A stretch of DNA of 64,000 nucleotides from Galbibacter kalidii (lineage in GTDB: Bacteria > Bacteroidota > Bacteroidia > Flavobacteriales > Flavobacteriaceae), in assembly GCF_026241135.1 (NCBI RefSeq), contig NZ_JAPFGA010000009.1:62001-126000 (forward strand). Direction: 5' to 3'. Made by a program: the position numbers and the translations under genes. The notes beneath the pieces are model-generated. The model did not search any database, was not told the origin of the DNA, and saw only the letters and a program-made list of their open reading frames with translations. Positions 26,197-36,405 of this stretch are shown here, one piece after another. Each line of letters starts with the position of its first letter. Position 1 is the stretch's first letter.

Positions 26197-26961
26197 TTAA
26201 AATTTTCTTTCCTTCAACCAACCATTGAGGATTGTATTGAAATCGTTTGGATGTTCCATCATTGGTGCATGTCCGCATTTATCAATCCAATAAAGATCGG
26301 AATCGGGTAGGAGTTCGTGAAATTCTTCAGCAACACTCGGTGGGGTTACGTTGTCGTTTTCCCCCCATATAATACATGTCGGAGTATGCATATGTGGCAG
26401 ATCCTTGGCCATGTTGTGTCTAATGGCACTTTTGGCAATGGCAAGTGTTTTGACCAATTTTTTCCTGTCGTTTACGGTTTCAAAAACTTCATCGACAATC
26501 TCTTTGGTAGCTACAGCAGGATCGTAAAAAACATCCTCACTTTTTTTCTTGATAAATTCATAATCGCCTTTTTTGGGGTAGCCATCTCCCATGGCGTTTT
26601 CATACAAGCCAGAGCTTCCGGTGATAACAAGCGCTTTTACCTTCTGTGGAAAAAGCTTTGTATGTAGAAGTCCGATATGACCTCCAAGGGAATTCCCGAG
26701 GAGAATAACCTGATGTAGGTTTTTATATTCAATAAATTCCTCTAAAAAATTAGCGAAATTCTTAACATTAGTTTTAAGTAGAGGCATGCTGTAAATAGGC
26801 AATTCCGGGATCAATACCTTATACCCGTTAGCCGAAAAATGATCGGCAACAGCATCAAAATTGCTCAATCCACCCATTAAGCCGTGCAATACAATAATGG
26901 GGGTTCCCTCTCCAACCTCCAGATAAGTGTATTTACCTTCCTTCTTTAAATCGTGTATCAT
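26197..26961 (-). CDS. Alpha/beta hydrolase
   Basis: 254-residue cytoplasmic alpha/beta hydrolase. The oxyanion motif HGLMGG (near 26-31), nucleophile elbow GNSLGG (near 94-99), Asp region WGENDNVTP (near 204-212) and catalytic His in CGHAPMMEHP (near 234-243) form a complete triad. The substrate is unknown; the pattern resembles MhpC/BioH-like esterases. Upstream of engB in the same orientation with an 11-bp gap. Confidence 0.85.
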   Translation of the reverse strand: MIHDLKKEGKYTYLEVGEGTPIIVLHGLMGGLSNFDAVADHFSANGYKVLIPELPIYSMPLLKTNVKNFANFLEEFIEYKNLHQVILLGNSLGGHIGLLHTKLFPQKVKALVITGSSGLYENAMGDGYPKKGDYEFIKKKSEDVFYDPAVATKEIVDEVFETVNDRKKLVKTLAIAKSAIRHNMAKDLPHMHTPTCIIWGENDNVTPPSVAEEFHELLPDSDLYWIDKCGHAPMMEHPNDFNTILNGWLKERKF

Positions 26962-27024
26962 TAAGGGTTAGTTACATTTCTTCGAAACAAATATAGGTAT
27001 TTCGAACTTATAATAAACTATTTC

Positions 27025-27113
27025 AATCTCACTAAGTAGGTTTAACCTGACAGCCCTGTCTTTGCTGGCTGGCAGGCACCAGGCAAGTTTTCTCCCCCCG
27101 AACCGTCGGGGTC
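27025..27113. repeat. Composite intergenic repeat, copy B
   Basis: Starts with AATCTCACTAAGTAGG (27025-27040), two changes from copy A. A palindromic CTGTC...GGCTGGCAGG block follows, then CCCCGAACCGTCGGGG (27097-27112). It occupies the first part of the 455-bp gap between the hydrolase gene and mraZ; the rest of the gap holds AT-rich leader sequence and the mraZ operator. Confidence 0.55.
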
Positions 27114-27331
27114 ATGTTGATATGAGCCAAAGTAAATTTGTTTGATTACCTCTTGTCCCGATAACTATTGGGATGCCCCGAAACAGTTGATTGTTGCCTG
27201 AAAAACATACTTCGTTGAAAATCGTAAAAGTATGATTTTTTACCATTTGAGCATAGTGAAAAGGGTTATTAACAATTTTATAACTATTGGATTTACGGCA
27301 GTTTATCTATAAAACCATGGAATTTATCAAC

Positions 27332-27371
27332 AAAGTGGTAAAAAGTGACAAAAAGTGGTAAAAAGTGGTAA
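27332..27371 (+). promoter_or_regulatory. MraZ operator: four 10-bp repeats
   Basis: Four head-to-tail repeats with exact 10-bp period: AAAGTGGTAA, AAAGTGACAA, AAAGTGGTAA, AAAGTGGTAA. MraZ proteins bind arrays of short GTG/TGGG-type boxes with a period of about one DNA turn (AAAGTG[T/G] in mycoplasmas, TGGGN in E. coli). The array ends 9 bp before the -7 box and covers the -33 region, so MraZ bound here would block RNA polymerase and autorepress the dcw cluster. Confidence 0.8.
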
Positions 27372-27380
27372 ATAATTCTC

Positions 27381-27388
27381 TATATTTG
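27381..27388 (+). promoter_or_regulatory. mraZ -7 box
   Basis: TATATTTG, a perfect TAnnTTTG element, 28 bp before the mraZ GTG and directly downstream of the MraZ boxes. Confidence 0.6.
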
Positions 27389-27416
27389 GAAAGTTAACAT
27401 TAAAACAAAGCCGTTA

Positions 27417-27896
27417 GTGATCCATTTTTCAGAAGAATATGAGTGTAAGGCAGATAGCAAAGGGCGCATCATGGTGCCGTCTTCTTTGCGTGCCAAATTA
27501 GCGCCCATTCTTCAAGATGGATTGGTGTTAAAACGCTCTATTTTTCAAAAATGTCTTGAGGTGTACACCATGGCAGCTTGGGAAAAGGAAATGAAGCAGG
27601 TTGGAAAATTAAATCGCTTTATCAAGAAAAACAACGATTTCATACGTCAGTTTACTGCTGGGGTGAGAGTGGTTGAGATCGATGGGAGTGGAAGGCTTTC
27701 TATTCCGAAGAACTTGATGGTCTATGCTGGTATTGAAAAAGGAGTAGTGCTCTCTGAATCGATAGACAGAATTGAGATTTGGGATAAGCAACAATATTAT
27801 GATGTGCTTGATGCGGGAGCAGATTCTTTCTCCGATTTGGCGGAGGATGTAATGGGCGGATTTGATGTAAATGAAAATGAAGATGGAGTATCATAA
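27417..27896 (+). CDS. mraZ: Transcriptional repressor MraZ
   Basis: First gene of the division/cell-wall cluster; a ring-forming AbrB-fold DNA-binding protein. GTG start, 159 aa. Two SpoVT/AbrB-like repeats each carry the DxxGR(I/L)x(V/I)P motif: DSKGRIMVPSSLR (near 14-26) and DGSGRLSIPKNL (near 90-101). The C-terminal tail is acidic (VNENEDG). It overlaps rsmH. The four boxes at 27332-27371 make autoregulation likely. Confidence 0.94.
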   Translation: MIHFSEEYECKADSKGRIMVPSSLRAKLAPILQDGLVLKRSIFQKCLEVYTMAAWEKEMKQVGKLNRFIKKNNDFIRQFTAGVRVVEIDGSGRLSIPKNLMVYAGIEKGVVLSESIDRIEIWDKQQYYDVLDAGADSFSDLAEDVMGGFDVNENEDGVS

Positions 27897-28779
27897 TCCG
27901 GTATTACTGAAAGAGACGGTCGATGGTTTGAATATAAAAGAAGATGGGGTGTATGTGGATGTCACTTTTGGGGGTGGCGGACACTCCAGGGAGATTTTGA
28001 AAAGACTTGGAGAACATGGAAGACTGTTCGCTTTTGATCAGGATGAAGATGCGGCGGAGAACGCGATAGATGATGAGCGGTTTGTATTGATCGGACAGAA
28101 TTTCAGGTTCTTGAAGCGTTTTTTGAAGTTTTATAAGGTCACAGAGGTCGATGGAATTTTAGGTGACTTCGGGGTTTCTTCACATCAGTTTGATGTAGCA
28201 GAACGGGGCTTTTCAACACGGTTTGATGCTGGGCTCGATATGAGGATGAGTAAAAAGAACCCAATCTCAGCTTTAGAAGTGGTCAATGATTATGAAGAAG
28301 CTGATCTGAGAAGCGTGTTGGGTTTGTATGGAGAGTTGAGAAATGCCGGGGCAATTGCCAAAACCATAGCTGAGAAAAGAACGGAGCAGCCAATAAAAAC
28401 ATCAGAAGAGTTGAAAAGTGTGTTGCGTAGATTTTTGCCAAAACACAAAGAACATAAGATTCTGGCGCAAATTTATCAAGCGATACGGATCGAGGTAAAT
28501 CAAGAGGTGGAGGCGTTGAAAGAGTTTTTATTGCAAACACCGGAAATGTTGAAAAAAGGAGGTCGGCTGAGTTTGATAAGCTACCATTCACTGGAAGATC
28601 GGTTGGTAAAACGATTTATAAGGAGTGGGGAATTCGAAGGGGAGCCTGAAAAGGATTTTTACGGGAATATAGATGTTCCTTTTAAAAAAGTAGGGAAACT
28701 GATAACGCCAAACCAAGAAGAAATAAAAGAAAACAACAGGGCACGAAGTGCAAAACTGAGGATTGCAGAAAGATTGTAG
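27883..28779 (+). CDS. rsmH: 16S rRNA (C1402-N4)-methyltransferase RsmH
   Basis: SAM-dependent methyltransferase acting on C1402 of 16S rRNA. The chosen start (27883, MEYHNPVLLKETVDGL) overlaps mraZ by 14 bp; an ATG 12 bp upstream is also possible. SAM-binding VDVTFGGGGHSREIL near 25-39, DGILGDFGVSSHQFD near 90-104, and the C-terminal LSLISYHSLEDRLVKRF with NNRARSAKLRIAERL are diagnostic. 298 aa, full length. Confidence 0.95.
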   Translation: MEYHNPVLLKETVDGLNIKEDGVYVDVTFGGGGHSREILKRLGEHGRLFAFDQDEDAAENAIDDERFVLIGQNFRFLKRFLKFYKVTEVDGILGDFGVSSHQFDVAERGFSTRFDAGLDMRMSKKNPISALEVVNDYEEADLRSVLGLYGELRNAGAIAKTIAEKRTEQPIKTSEELKSVLRRFLPKHKEHKILAQIYQAIRIEVNQEVEALKEFLLQTPEMLKKGGRLSLISYHSLEDRLVKRFIRSGEFEGEPEKDFYGNIDVPFKKVGKLITPNQEEIKENNRARSAKLRIAERL

Positions 28780-28797
28780 AAAAGAAAAAGCAGCGAT

Positions 28798-29115
28798 ATG
28801 AAGAAAGGGATATTGGATTTATTGAAAGGAAAATTTTTGGTAAGCGAAGATTCTGTTAAGAATTGGCGCTTTATGCTTTTTGTGTCTGTGTTGGCTGTGG
28901 TTATGATATCCAGTGCACACCGGGCCGACAAGAAAGTGCATGAACTGGCAAAATTGAATGATGAGGTGCTGGAGCTCAGAAGTGAGTTTGTAGATGTCAG
29001 AACCAAAGTACAGCAAGTAAAATTAGAATCAAATGTAGGGGCGAGAGTATCAGCATCGGGTTTAAAACCTTCGTTGGTTCCGCCGAAAAAAATAATGGTA
29101 GCCGATAAAAAATAG
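28798..29115 (+). CDS. ftsL: FtsL-like cell division protein
   Basis: 105-residue bitopic membrane protein: cytoplasmic N-terminus (1-25), one membrane helix (about 26-42, FMLFVSVLAVVMISSA) and a periplasmic coiled-coil segment (about 45-80, DKKVHELAKLNDEVLELRSEFVDVRTKV). Size, topology and position between rsmH and ftsI identify it as the FtsL of Bacteroidota, although its sequence is far from E. coli FtsL. It probably forms a complex with FtsQ and an FtsB equivalent. It starts 18 bp after rsmH and ends 3 bp before ftsI. Confidence 0.85.
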   Translation: MKKGILDLLKGKFLVSEDSVKNWRFMLFVSVLAVVMISSAHRADKKVHELAKLNDEVLELRSEFVDVRTKVQQVKLESNVGARVSASGLKPSLVPPKKIMVADKK

Positions 29116-29118
29116 AAA

Positions 29119-31128
29119 ATGCCAATTACCGATAAAAACATATTAAGCCGATTGTATTTTGTAGCCGGATGTATGTTTTTCTTCGCTTTGGCTGTGGTGG
29201 TAAAACTGATTACCATTCAAGTGGCAGATGGAGAAAAATATAGGGATCTGGCAGAACAACGTACCATTAAAAACTTCACAATCGAACCCAAAAGGGGGAA
29301 TCTGTATTCTGATAACGGGAGTCTGTTGGCAACTTCGGTGACCAAATACGATATTCGTTTTGATGCGGTGACACCGCAACACAAAGTTTTTGAAGAGCAC
29401 ATCAAACCCTTATCAGATTCTTTGTCGAAAGTGCTTGGAAGACCGTCTTCTTATTACCAAAACCTTTTACGTATTTCCAGAACCAATAAAAACAGGTATT
29501 TGCTGATTGCACGTGATCTCGGATATACCGATTATATCAGGGTAAAGAATTTTCCGCTTTTCAATTTAGGTCCGTATAAAGGGGGGATTATCGTAGAGCA
29601 GGAAACCAAACGTGAATATCCGTTGGGAGGAATGGCACACCGCAGTGTGGGCTACGAGCGTGTGGATGACCAAGGGTATTACACCCGTGTTGGATTGGAA
29701 GGTGCTTTTGGGGATTATTTAAGAGGAAAAGAAGGCCACAGGCTAAAACAGAAAATCGCAAAAGGACAGTGGAAACCCATTACAGATTATAATGAGGTTG
29801 AACCTAAAGACGGTTATGATGTGGTTTCCACCATCAATGTGAATATTCAGGATATAGCACATCATGCTTTGTTGAGTCAGTTAGAGAAATATAAGGCCGA
29901 CCACGGCTCAGTGGTGGTGATGGAAGTGGCAACCGGAGAGATAAAGGCCATATCAAATCTTGGGAGGACAAAAAGTGGAAAATATTACGAACGCTTGAAT
30001 TATGCGATTGGAGAATCGCATGAGCCGGGTTCTACCTTTAAGTTGATGTCTATGATCGCTGCTTTGGAAGATAATGCAGTAGACACAAGTGATGTGATCG
30101 ATACTGAAAAAGGAGTGATTTCTTTTTATGGGAAAAAAGTACGCGATTCAAAGCATGGTGGTTACGGGAAAATTTCAGTTTCTGAAGTGCTGGAAAAATC
30201 TTCCAATGTTGGGATGGTGAAAATCATAGATGGCTATTATAGAAATCAACCTGAAAAATTCGTTAACCGTCTTTACAATATGGGGCTTGACGAAGAGCTG
30301 GGTTTACCAATTAAAGGGGAAGGAACACCTATTATTCCGCATCCTAATGATAAAAGTAGGTGGAGTGGTATTGCGTTACAGTGGATGGCCTATGGTTATG
30401 GGGTTTCCTTTACGCCTCTACAAACGCTTGCTTTTTACAATGCGGTAGCGAATGATGGTGAAATGGTAAAACCGCGTTTGATCAAAGAAGTTAGGGAGTG
30501 GGATAAGGTTATTTATGAGTTTGATAAAGAAGTGCTCAATCCGTCGATATGTTCCAAGGAAACCATTAGAAAAGTAAAGGCAATGCTTGAAAATGTGGTG
30601 GAGAGTGAACACGGAACAGGTCACGGCCTGTATTCGCCCAATTTTTCCATGGCTGGAAAAACCGGTACTTGTCAGAAAGATTACAGGGATAAAAGCAAGT
30701 TGAACTACATCTCGAGTTTTGCAGGTTATTTCCCTGCCGACAATCCGAAATATTCATGTATTGTGGTGATCCACGAACCGGATAAAAGTGTGGGGTATTA
30801 CGGAGCCGATGTTTCCGGACCTGTATTTAAAAGCATCGCACAAAAAATATATACCAACTCACCTTTGATAGATACCATCGAGGAGTTGGATAAAGAACGA
30901 GATGAAGTTGAAAAAGATTACGAAGCCTATTATGCCAAGCTGAGAAAGCAGTATAAGGAAATGCCAAATGTAGAAGGAATGAGTGGAATGGATGCAGTTT
31001 CCCTTCTAGAGAACATGGGGTTGAGAGTAAAAGTTGAAGGCGAGGGTGCCGGAAAAGTAAAAAGCCAATCCGTTAAAAGCGGAGAAAGTATAAAGTCGAA
31101 TCAAACAATTGTATTACAATTATCATGA
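29119..31128 (+). CDS. ftsI: Division-specific peptidoglycan transpeptidase FtsI (PBP3) with PASTA domain
   Basis: Septal transpeptidase, 669 aa. N-terminal membrane helix (about 14-34), PBP dimer domain (about 55-220) and transpeptidase domain (about 255-575) with S305-TF-K308 (SxxK), S361-S-N363 (SxN) and K514-T-G516 (KTG). A single C-terminal PASTA domain (about 612-669) is present; E. coli FtsI lacks one. The stop overlaps the murE start (ATGATG), so expression is coupled. Confidence 0.95.
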   Translation: MPITDKNILSRLYFVAGCMFFFALAVVVKLITIQVADGEKYRDLAEQRTIKNFTIEPKRGNLYSDNGSLLATSVTKYDIRFDAVTPQHKVFEEHIKPLSDSLSKVLGRPSSYYQNLLRISRTNKNRYLLIARDLGYTDYIRVKNFPLFNLGPYKGGIIVEQETKREYPLGGMAHRSVGYERVDDQGYYTRVGLEGAFGDYLRGKEGHRLKQKIAKGQWKPITDYNEVEPKDGYDVVSTINVNIQDIAHHALLSQLEKYKADHGSVVVMEVATGEIKAISNLGRTKSGKYYERLNYAIGESHEPGSTFKLMSMIAALEDNAVDTSDVIDTEKGVISFYGKKVRDSKHGGYGKISVSEVLEKSSNVGMVKIIDGYYRNQPEKFVNRLYNMGLDEELGLPIKGEGTPIIPHPNDKSRWSGIALQWMAYGYGVSFTPLQTLAFYNAVANDGEMVKPRLIKEVREWDKVIYEFDKEVLNPSICSKETIRKVKAMLENVVESEHGTGHGLYSPNFSMAGKTGTCQKDYRDKSKLNYISSFAGYFPADNPKYSCIVVIHEPDKSVGYYGADVSGPVFKSIAQKIYTNSPLIDTIEELDKERDEVEKDYEAYYAKLRKQYKEMPNVEGMSGMDAVSLLENMGLRVKVEGEGAGKVKSQSVKSGESIKSNQTIVLQLS

Positions 31129-32588
31129 TGTTGTTGAAAGACATATTGTATAAGGTGAATATCAATGCGGTGGTCGGGAATACGGCAACCCACGTTAATG
31201 ATATTCATTTTGATTCGAGAAAAGTGTCTTTAGACGATGTTTTTGTAGCAATACATGGAACTGTTTCAGACGGACATGATTATATAACCAAGGCTGTAGA
31301 GGCGGGAGCCATAGCTGTTATTTGTGAAAAATTACCGGAACAATTGGTCAATGGAGTGACCTATGTTGAGGTTGAAAATTCGCATAGGGCCTTGGCTATA
31401 ATGGCGGCCAATTTTTATAAGAACCCGTCGCAGAACCTAAAGTTGGTCGGAATAACAGGAACCAACGGTAAAACCACAGTAGCGACCTTGCTTTATGAAT
31501 TGTTTAAAAAAGCAGGATATAAAGTAGGATTGCTTTCAACAGTAAAAGTATTGGTGGACGGAAAGGAGTATAAAGCCACACACACCACGCCGGATTCTAT
31601 CACCATCAACAATTATTTAAGCCTGATGAACGATACCGGTGTCGAATATTGCTTTATGGAGGTGAGTTCGCATGGAATTCATCAGGAACGTACAGCCGGA
31701 TTGCATTTTTCGGGGGGGGTTTTTACCAACTTGACACATGATCATTTAGACTATCACAACACTTTTGCTGAATACAGGGATACCAAGAAAAGATTTTTTG
31801 ATGAATTATCGGGTTCGGCATTCGCATTAGTGAATATTGATGATAAGAATGGCCTGGTTATGTTACAAAACACCAAGGCTAAAAAAATAACCTATGCCTT
31901 GAAATCGTATGCGGATTATAAAGCGCAGATTTTGGAGAATGAGTTTACAGGGTTGTTGCTGAAAATTGATGAAAATGAAGTTTGGTCGAAATTAATCGGA
32001 AGTTTTAATGCCTACAATTTGTTGGCAATCTATGCAGTGGCAGATCTTTTTGAGCTCAAAACCCTGGAAACACTTCAATATATAAGTGAGTTGGAAAGTG
32101 TGGGTGGACGGTTTCAATATTTTATTTCAGAAAACAAGATAACTGCCATTGTGGATTATGCACATACGCCTGATGCGTTGAAAAATGTTTTGGAGACCAT
32201 CAATGCCATCCGCACCGGAAATGAAAGTTTGATCACAGTAGTGGGTTGTGGTGGTGATCGCGACAAGACAAAGCGTCCGGTGATGGGGAATATCGCTTCG
32301 ACCTTGAGTACAAAGGCCATTTTTACTTCAGATAATCCGAGGACGGAAGATCCCGAGAAGATCATCGAAGAAATGGAGCAGGGTGTAGAACCTCAGAATT
32401 TTAAAAAGACAGTTTCTATCACAAATAGAAAACAAGCCATAAAGACCGCCTGCCAGTTTGCGCAGACCAACGATATTATCCTGATTGCCGGAAAAGGGCA
32501 TGAAACCTATCAGGAGGTAAACGGAGTTCGAAAGGATTTTGACGATATGAAGATTGTAAAAGAATTATTAACACATATTAAAAAATGA
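31125..32588 (+). CDS. murE: UDP-MurNAc-tripeptide synthetase MurE
   Basis: Adds the third residue of the peptidoglycan stem peptide, in the cytoplasm. 487 aa; P-loop GITGTNGKTTVA (near 108-119), TTPDS and the C-terminal recognition motif DNPRTEDP, whose DNPR marks meso-diaminopimelate-using enzymes. It overlaps ftsI by 4 bp. The 32-bp gap to mraY holds a short CGCC/GGCG palindrome. Confidence 0.95.
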   Translation: MMLLKDILYKVNINAVVGNTATHVNDIHFDSRKVSLDDVFVAIHGTVSDGHDYITKAVEAGAIAVICEKLPEQLVNGVTYVEVENSHRALAIMAANFYKNPSQNLKLVGITGTNGKTTVATLLYELFKKAGYKVGLLSTVKVLVDGKEYKATHTTPDSITINNYLSLMNDTGVEYCFMEVSSHGIHQERTAGLHFSGGVFTNLTHDHLDYHNTFAEYRDTKKRFFDELSGSAFALVNIDDKNGLVMLQNTKAKKITYALKSYADYKAQILENEFTGLLLKIDENEVWSKLIGSFNAYNLLAIYAVADLFELKTLETLQYISELESVGGRFQYFISENKITAIVDYAHTPDALKNVLETINAIRTGNESLITVVGCGGDRDKTKRPVMGNIASTLSTKAIFTSDNPRTEDPEKIIEEMEQGVEPQNFKKTVSITNRKQAIKTACQFAQTNDIILIAGKGHETYQEVNGVRKDFDDMKIVKELLTHIKK

Positions 32589-32620
32589 TGCCGCCTCGGG
32601 CGGATCAATAAAAACTTGAT

Positions 32621-33862
32621 ATGTTATACTATTTGTTTGAATTTTTAGATAAGAATTATGATCTGCCGGGAGCGGGACTGTTTCAGTTTATCACGTTCAG
32701 GGCTTCTGCTGCTGTTCTTCTGTCACTGTTGATTTCGACGATCTATGGTAAAAGGATCATCAATTTCTTGAGAAGAAAACAAATAGGGGAAAGTGTAAGG
32801 GAATTAGGGCTCGAAGGTCAGGCTCAAAAAGCAGGTACCCCAACCATGGGAGGGATCATTATTATCATGTCTACTTTGATTCCTGTATTGCTCTTTGCCA
32901 AGCTGGACAATATCTACATCATTGTGTTGATCATTACCACCATTTGGATGGGACTCATTGGATTTGTAGACGATTACATCAAGATATTTAAAAAAGACAA
33001 GGAGGGTTTAAAAGGAAGATTTAAGATTCTGGGACAAATCGGTATCGGGATTATTGTGGGAGTAACCTTGTATTTCCATCCGGAAGTAACCATAAAAGAA
33101 GAGTTGAAATCGCCTGATATTGAGGTGATCACAGAAAACACAAACATTGCAGCAGCACAAGCCACCTATGGCGAAGAACAAAAATCAACCAAAACCACCA
33201 TCCCGTTTGTCAAGGATAATGAATTTGATTATTCCGAGTTGCTGGCATGGATGGGAGATGATTATAAGGACTATGCTTGGTTGATCTTTATTCCGATCGT
33301 GATTTTTATCATCGCCGCAGTATCAAACGGAGCCAATCTCACTGATGGAATCGACGGATTGGCAGGAGGAACATCGGCGATTATCGTGCTCACGCTGGGG
33401 ATTTTTGCATGGGTTTCGGGTAACATTATCTTTTCAGACTATTTAAACATTATGTATATCCCAAGAGCTGGTGAAATTACGATTTATATTGCCGCTTTTG
33501 TGGGAGCATTGGTCGGATTTCTGTGGTATAATACCTTTCCGGCACAAGTATTTATGGGAGATACGGGAAGTTTGACTATAGGCGGGATTATTGCGGTTAT
33601 AGCCATTGCCATCAGAAAAGAATGGTTGATTCCTATTCTCTGCGGAATATTTCTGGCTGAAAACCTATCTGTGGTTTTACAAGTGGGCTATTTCAAATAC
33701 ACCAAAAAGAAATTTGGCGAAGGAAGAAGAATTTTCCTGATGTCGCCCCTGCATCACCATTATCAGAAGAAAGGATATCACGAAAGTAAAATAGTAACCC
33801 GTTTTTGGATTATCGGAATCCTCTTGGCGGTAGTTACCATTGTAACCTTAAAAGTGAGATGA
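32621..33862 (+). CDS. mraY: Phospho-N-acetylmuramoyl-pentapeptide transferase MraY
   Basis: Integral membrane enzyme making lipid I from UDP-MurNAc-pentapeptide and undecaprenyl phosphate. 413 aa with about ten membrane helices. KAGTPTMGG (near 69-77), GFVDDYIK (near 113-120, catalytic Asp pair), [15 protein letters not shown] (near 236-250), MGDTGSL (near 312-318) and [10 protein letters not shown] (near 370-379) are visible. A polar insert of about 60 residues (145-205) between helices makes it longer than the 360 aa of E. coli MraY; it seems usual in Bacteroidota. The stop overlaps the murD start. Confidence 0.95.
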   Translation: MLYYLFEFLDKNYDLPGAGLFQFITFRASAAVLLSLLISTIYGKRIINFLRRKQIGESVRELGLEGQAQKAGTPTMGGIIIIMSTLIPVLLFAKLDNIYIIVLIITTIWMGLIGFVDDYIKIFKKDKEGLKGRFKILGQIGIGIIVGVTLYFHPEVTIKEELKSPDIEVITENTNIAAAQATYGEEQKSTKTTIPFVKDNEFDYSELLAWMGDDYKDYAWLIFIPIVIFIIAAVSNGANLTDGIDGLAGGTSAIIVLTLGIFAWVSGNIIFSDYLNIMYIPRAGEITIYIAAFVGALVGFLWYNTFPAQVFMGDTGSLTIGGIIAVIAIAIRKEWLIPILCGIFLAENLSVVLQVGYFKYTKKKFGEGRRIFLMSPLHHHYQKKGYHESKIVTRFWIIGILLAVVTIVTLKVR

Positions 33863-35193
33863 TGCGCTTGATAGTTTTAGGCGGCGGAGAAAGCGGCATA
33901 GGAACAGCCGTACTGGGGAAGAAAAAAGGGTTTGAAGTTTTCCTTTCAGATAAAGGAAAAATAAAAGAAAAGTATAAGGACGTTCTTAAAAATTTTGAGA
34001 TTGATTGGGAAGAAGAAATGCATACAGAAGATAAAATTCTGAATGCAGATCTGGTGATGAAAAGCCCCGGAATACCCGATAGTGTTCCCTTGGTGAAAAA
34101 ACTCAGGGAAAAAGGCGTGAGGGTTATTTCTGAAATTGAATTTGCATCACTTTATACCGATGCAACCATCGTGGGGATTACAGGAAGTAACGGAAAAACC
34201 ACAACCACCATGTTGACCCACCATATTTTGAAGCAAGGCGGATTGAATGTAGGAATGGCAGGAAATATAGGCGACAGCTTTGCACAAATGGTGGCAGAAG
34301 AGGATAAGGATTTTTATGTGCTTGAGATCAGTAGTTTTCAGTTGGATGGTATTGAAACGTTCAAACCCCACATTGCAGTGATCACCAATATTACGCCCGA
34401 TCATTTGGATCGATATGATTACCAATTTGAACATTATATCGCCTCCAAATTCAGGATAGCAATGAACCAAACGGAAGCCGATTACCTTATTTATGACGCC
34501 GATGACGAGGTGATCACAAAATGGTTGGAAGAGCATCCCGTGAAATCAAGATTATTGCCGTTTTCTCTTAATAAAAAGATTGAAAACGGTGCATATATAG
34601 AAAAAGGCAAGATTATAATTAACATAGATAAACAGCAAATAGAAATGTCGACAGATACTTTAACATTAGAAGGAAAGCACAACTTGAAGAACGCAATGGC
34701 GGCTTCAACGACGGCGCAATTACTTAAAATAAGAAAAGCGACCATCAGGGAAAGTTTGGAGAATTTTCAAGGTGCAGAACACCGATTGGAAAAGGTGTTG
34801 AAAATTCAAAATGTTGAATATATCAACGATTCCAAAGCGACCAATGTCAATGCGACTTTTTATGCATTAGACAGCATGAATACACCTACCATATGGGTTG
34901 TTGGGGGGCAAGACAAAGGGAACGACTACTTGCCTTTGATGCCGTTGGTAAGAGAAAAAGTAAAGGCTATTGTTTGTTTAGGACTTGATAATGCCAAGAT
35001 CATTGAGACTTTTGGAAGTGTAGTCGATTTTGTTGTAGAAACTACATCGATGCATGATGCTGTGAAGATCAGTAGTGAAGTTGCTGAAAGAGGTGATACG
35101 GTGTTGCTGTCTCCGGCATGTGCTTCTTTTGATCTTTTTAAAAATTATGAAGACCGGGGAAATCAGTTTAAAGAAGCAATTCGAAATCTATAG
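33859..35193 (+). CDS. murD: UDP-MurNAc-L-alanine:D-glutamate ligase MurD
   Basis: Adds D-Glu to UDP-MurNAc-L-Ala. Start at 33859 ([15 protein letters not shown]), overlapping the mraY stop by 4 bp; the next ATG (33862) is equally possible. The frame extends further into mraY, but that part is not family sequence. P-loop [16 protein letters not shown] and [25 protein letters not shown] and DSKATNVNA are present. 444 aa. Confidence 0.95.
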   Translation: MMRLIVLGGGESGIGTAVLGKKKGFEVFLSDKGKIKEKYKDVLKNFEIDWEEEMHTEDKILNADLVMKSPGIPDSVPLVKKLREKGVRVISEIEFASLYTDATIVGITGSNGKTTTTMLTHHILKQGGLNVGMAGNIGDSFAQMVAEEDKDFYVLEISSFQLDGIETFKPHIAVITNITPDHLDRYDYQFEHYIASKFRIAMNQTEADYLIYDADDEVITKWLEEHPVKSRLLPFSLNKKIENGAYIEKGKIIINIDKQQIEMSTDTLTLEGKHNLKNAMAASTTAQLLKIRKATIRESLENFQGAEHRLEKVLKIQNVEYINDSKATNVNATFYALDSMNTPTIWVVGGQDKGNDYLPLMPLVREKVKAIVCLGLDNAKIIETFGSVVDFVVETTSMHDAVKISSEVAERGDTVLLSPACASFDLFKNYEDRGNQFKEAIRNL

Positions 35194-35205
35194 AAACAAA
35201 AGAAA

Positions 35206-36405
35206 GTGAAGGAATTATTCAAAAATATTAAAGGTGATAAAGCCATTTGGGCCGTTGTAGGCTTGTTGGCCCTGTTTTCCTTTTTGCCGGTTTACAGCGC
35301 CAGTACCAATTTGGTGTATGTGGTCGGTAACGGAACTACCTTTGGATATTTGTTGAAACACGCCATGCTGTTGTTCCTCGGATTGGGGATTATCTATGCC
35401 GTTCATAAAATTCCGTATCGATATTTTAAAGGACTGTCCATTATAGCGATGCCTATCGTAATTCTGTTATTGATTATCACCCTTGCTCAGGGCACTACCA
35501 TAGGAGGGGCCAATGCGAGTAGATGGATTCAAGTGCCGCTTGTAGGGATTACTTTCCAGACATCCACTTTGGCATCAATCGTTCTGCTGGTCCATGTAGC
35601 GAGATACCTTTCAAAAATAAAAGACACTAAAGTTGGGTTTAAGGAAACCATTGTACCGTTGTGGCTACCGGTTTTTTTGGTGTTGATTTTGATCCTTCCT
35701 GCGAACTTATCGACCACAGCTATTATCTTTTTTATGGTGCTTTTGTTGTGTTTTGTTGGAGGCTATCCGTGGAAATATATATTGGGGATTGTTGGTGCAG
35801 GCTTATTGGCACTCACTATGTTTGTGTTGACGGCAAAAGCCTTTCCGGGATTGTTTCCAAACAGGGTAGATACATGGATTAGCAGGATTGAAAATTTTAC
35901 AGATGCTGAAGATACAGAAGCCGATTATCAAATAGAAAGAGCCAAAATTGCCATTGCAACCGGAGGGGTTGTAGGTGTTGGTGCCGGAAAAAGTGTTATG
36001 AAGAATTTCCTGCCCCAAAGTTCGTCCGACTTTATTTATGCGATTATCATCGAAGAATATGGACTCGTAGGAGGCTTGATTTTGGTGCTGATATACCTGC
36101 TTTTGTTGTTTAGGCTTGTGATTGTAGCCCATAAATCAGAATCTACCTTTGGGAAACTGCTGGTCATAGCCGTTGGCTTGCCCATAGTTATACAGGCATT
36201 TATCAATATGGCTGTTGCGGTGGAGTTGTTTCCGGTGACCGGCCAAACACTCCCCTTGATAAGTAGCGGGGGAACGTCTATTTGGATGACTTGTCTTGCC
36301 ATAGGAATCGTCTTAAGTGTAAGTGCAAAAAGGCAGGAGGAAAAGGAAATTAAAGAAGAGTTGAACAGTCAAAATCCGTTGGATATTTTAAGTGAGCAAT
36401 TATAG
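35206..36405 (+). CDS. ftsW: Septal peptidoglycan polymerase FtsW
   Basis: SEDS-family glycosyltransferase acting with FtsI at the septum. 399 aa, GTG start, about ten membrane helices. SEDS features: [12 protein letters not shown] near 105, the [11 protein letters not shown] loop near 244, and [12 protein letters not shown] (near 346-357) with the conserved SSGG. The gene overlaps murG by 14 bp. Confidence 0.94.
   Translation: MKELFKNIKGDKAIWAVVGLLALFSFLPVYSASTNLVYVVGNGTTFGYLLKHAMLLFLGLGIIYAVHKIPYRYFKGLSIIAMPIVILLLIITLAQGTTIGGANASRWIQVPLVGITFQTSTLASIVLLVHVARYLSKIKDTKVGFKETIVPLWLPVFLVLILILPANLSTTAIIFFMVLLLCFVGGYPWKYILGIVGAGLLALTMFVLTAKAFPGLFPNRVDTWISRIENFTDAEDTEADYQIERAKIAIATGGVVGVGAGKSVMKNFLPQSSSDFIYAIIIEEYGLVGGLILVLIYLLLLFRLVIVAHKSESTFGKLLVIAVGLPIVIQAFINMAVAVELFPVTGQTLPLISSGGTSIWMTCLAIGIVLSVSAKRQEEKEIKEELNSQNPLDILSEQL

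Noticed and set aside
26186-26278. Extended N-terminus of EngB
   Set aside because: The extra 31 codons overlap the end of the hydrolase gene and are not part of the family; MQIKSATFV at 26185 is the normal start.
27332-27371. Short tandem repeats as a possible CRISPR or microsatellite
   Set aside because: 10-bp units without spacers, located exactly at the mraZ promoter; MraZ boxes explain them.
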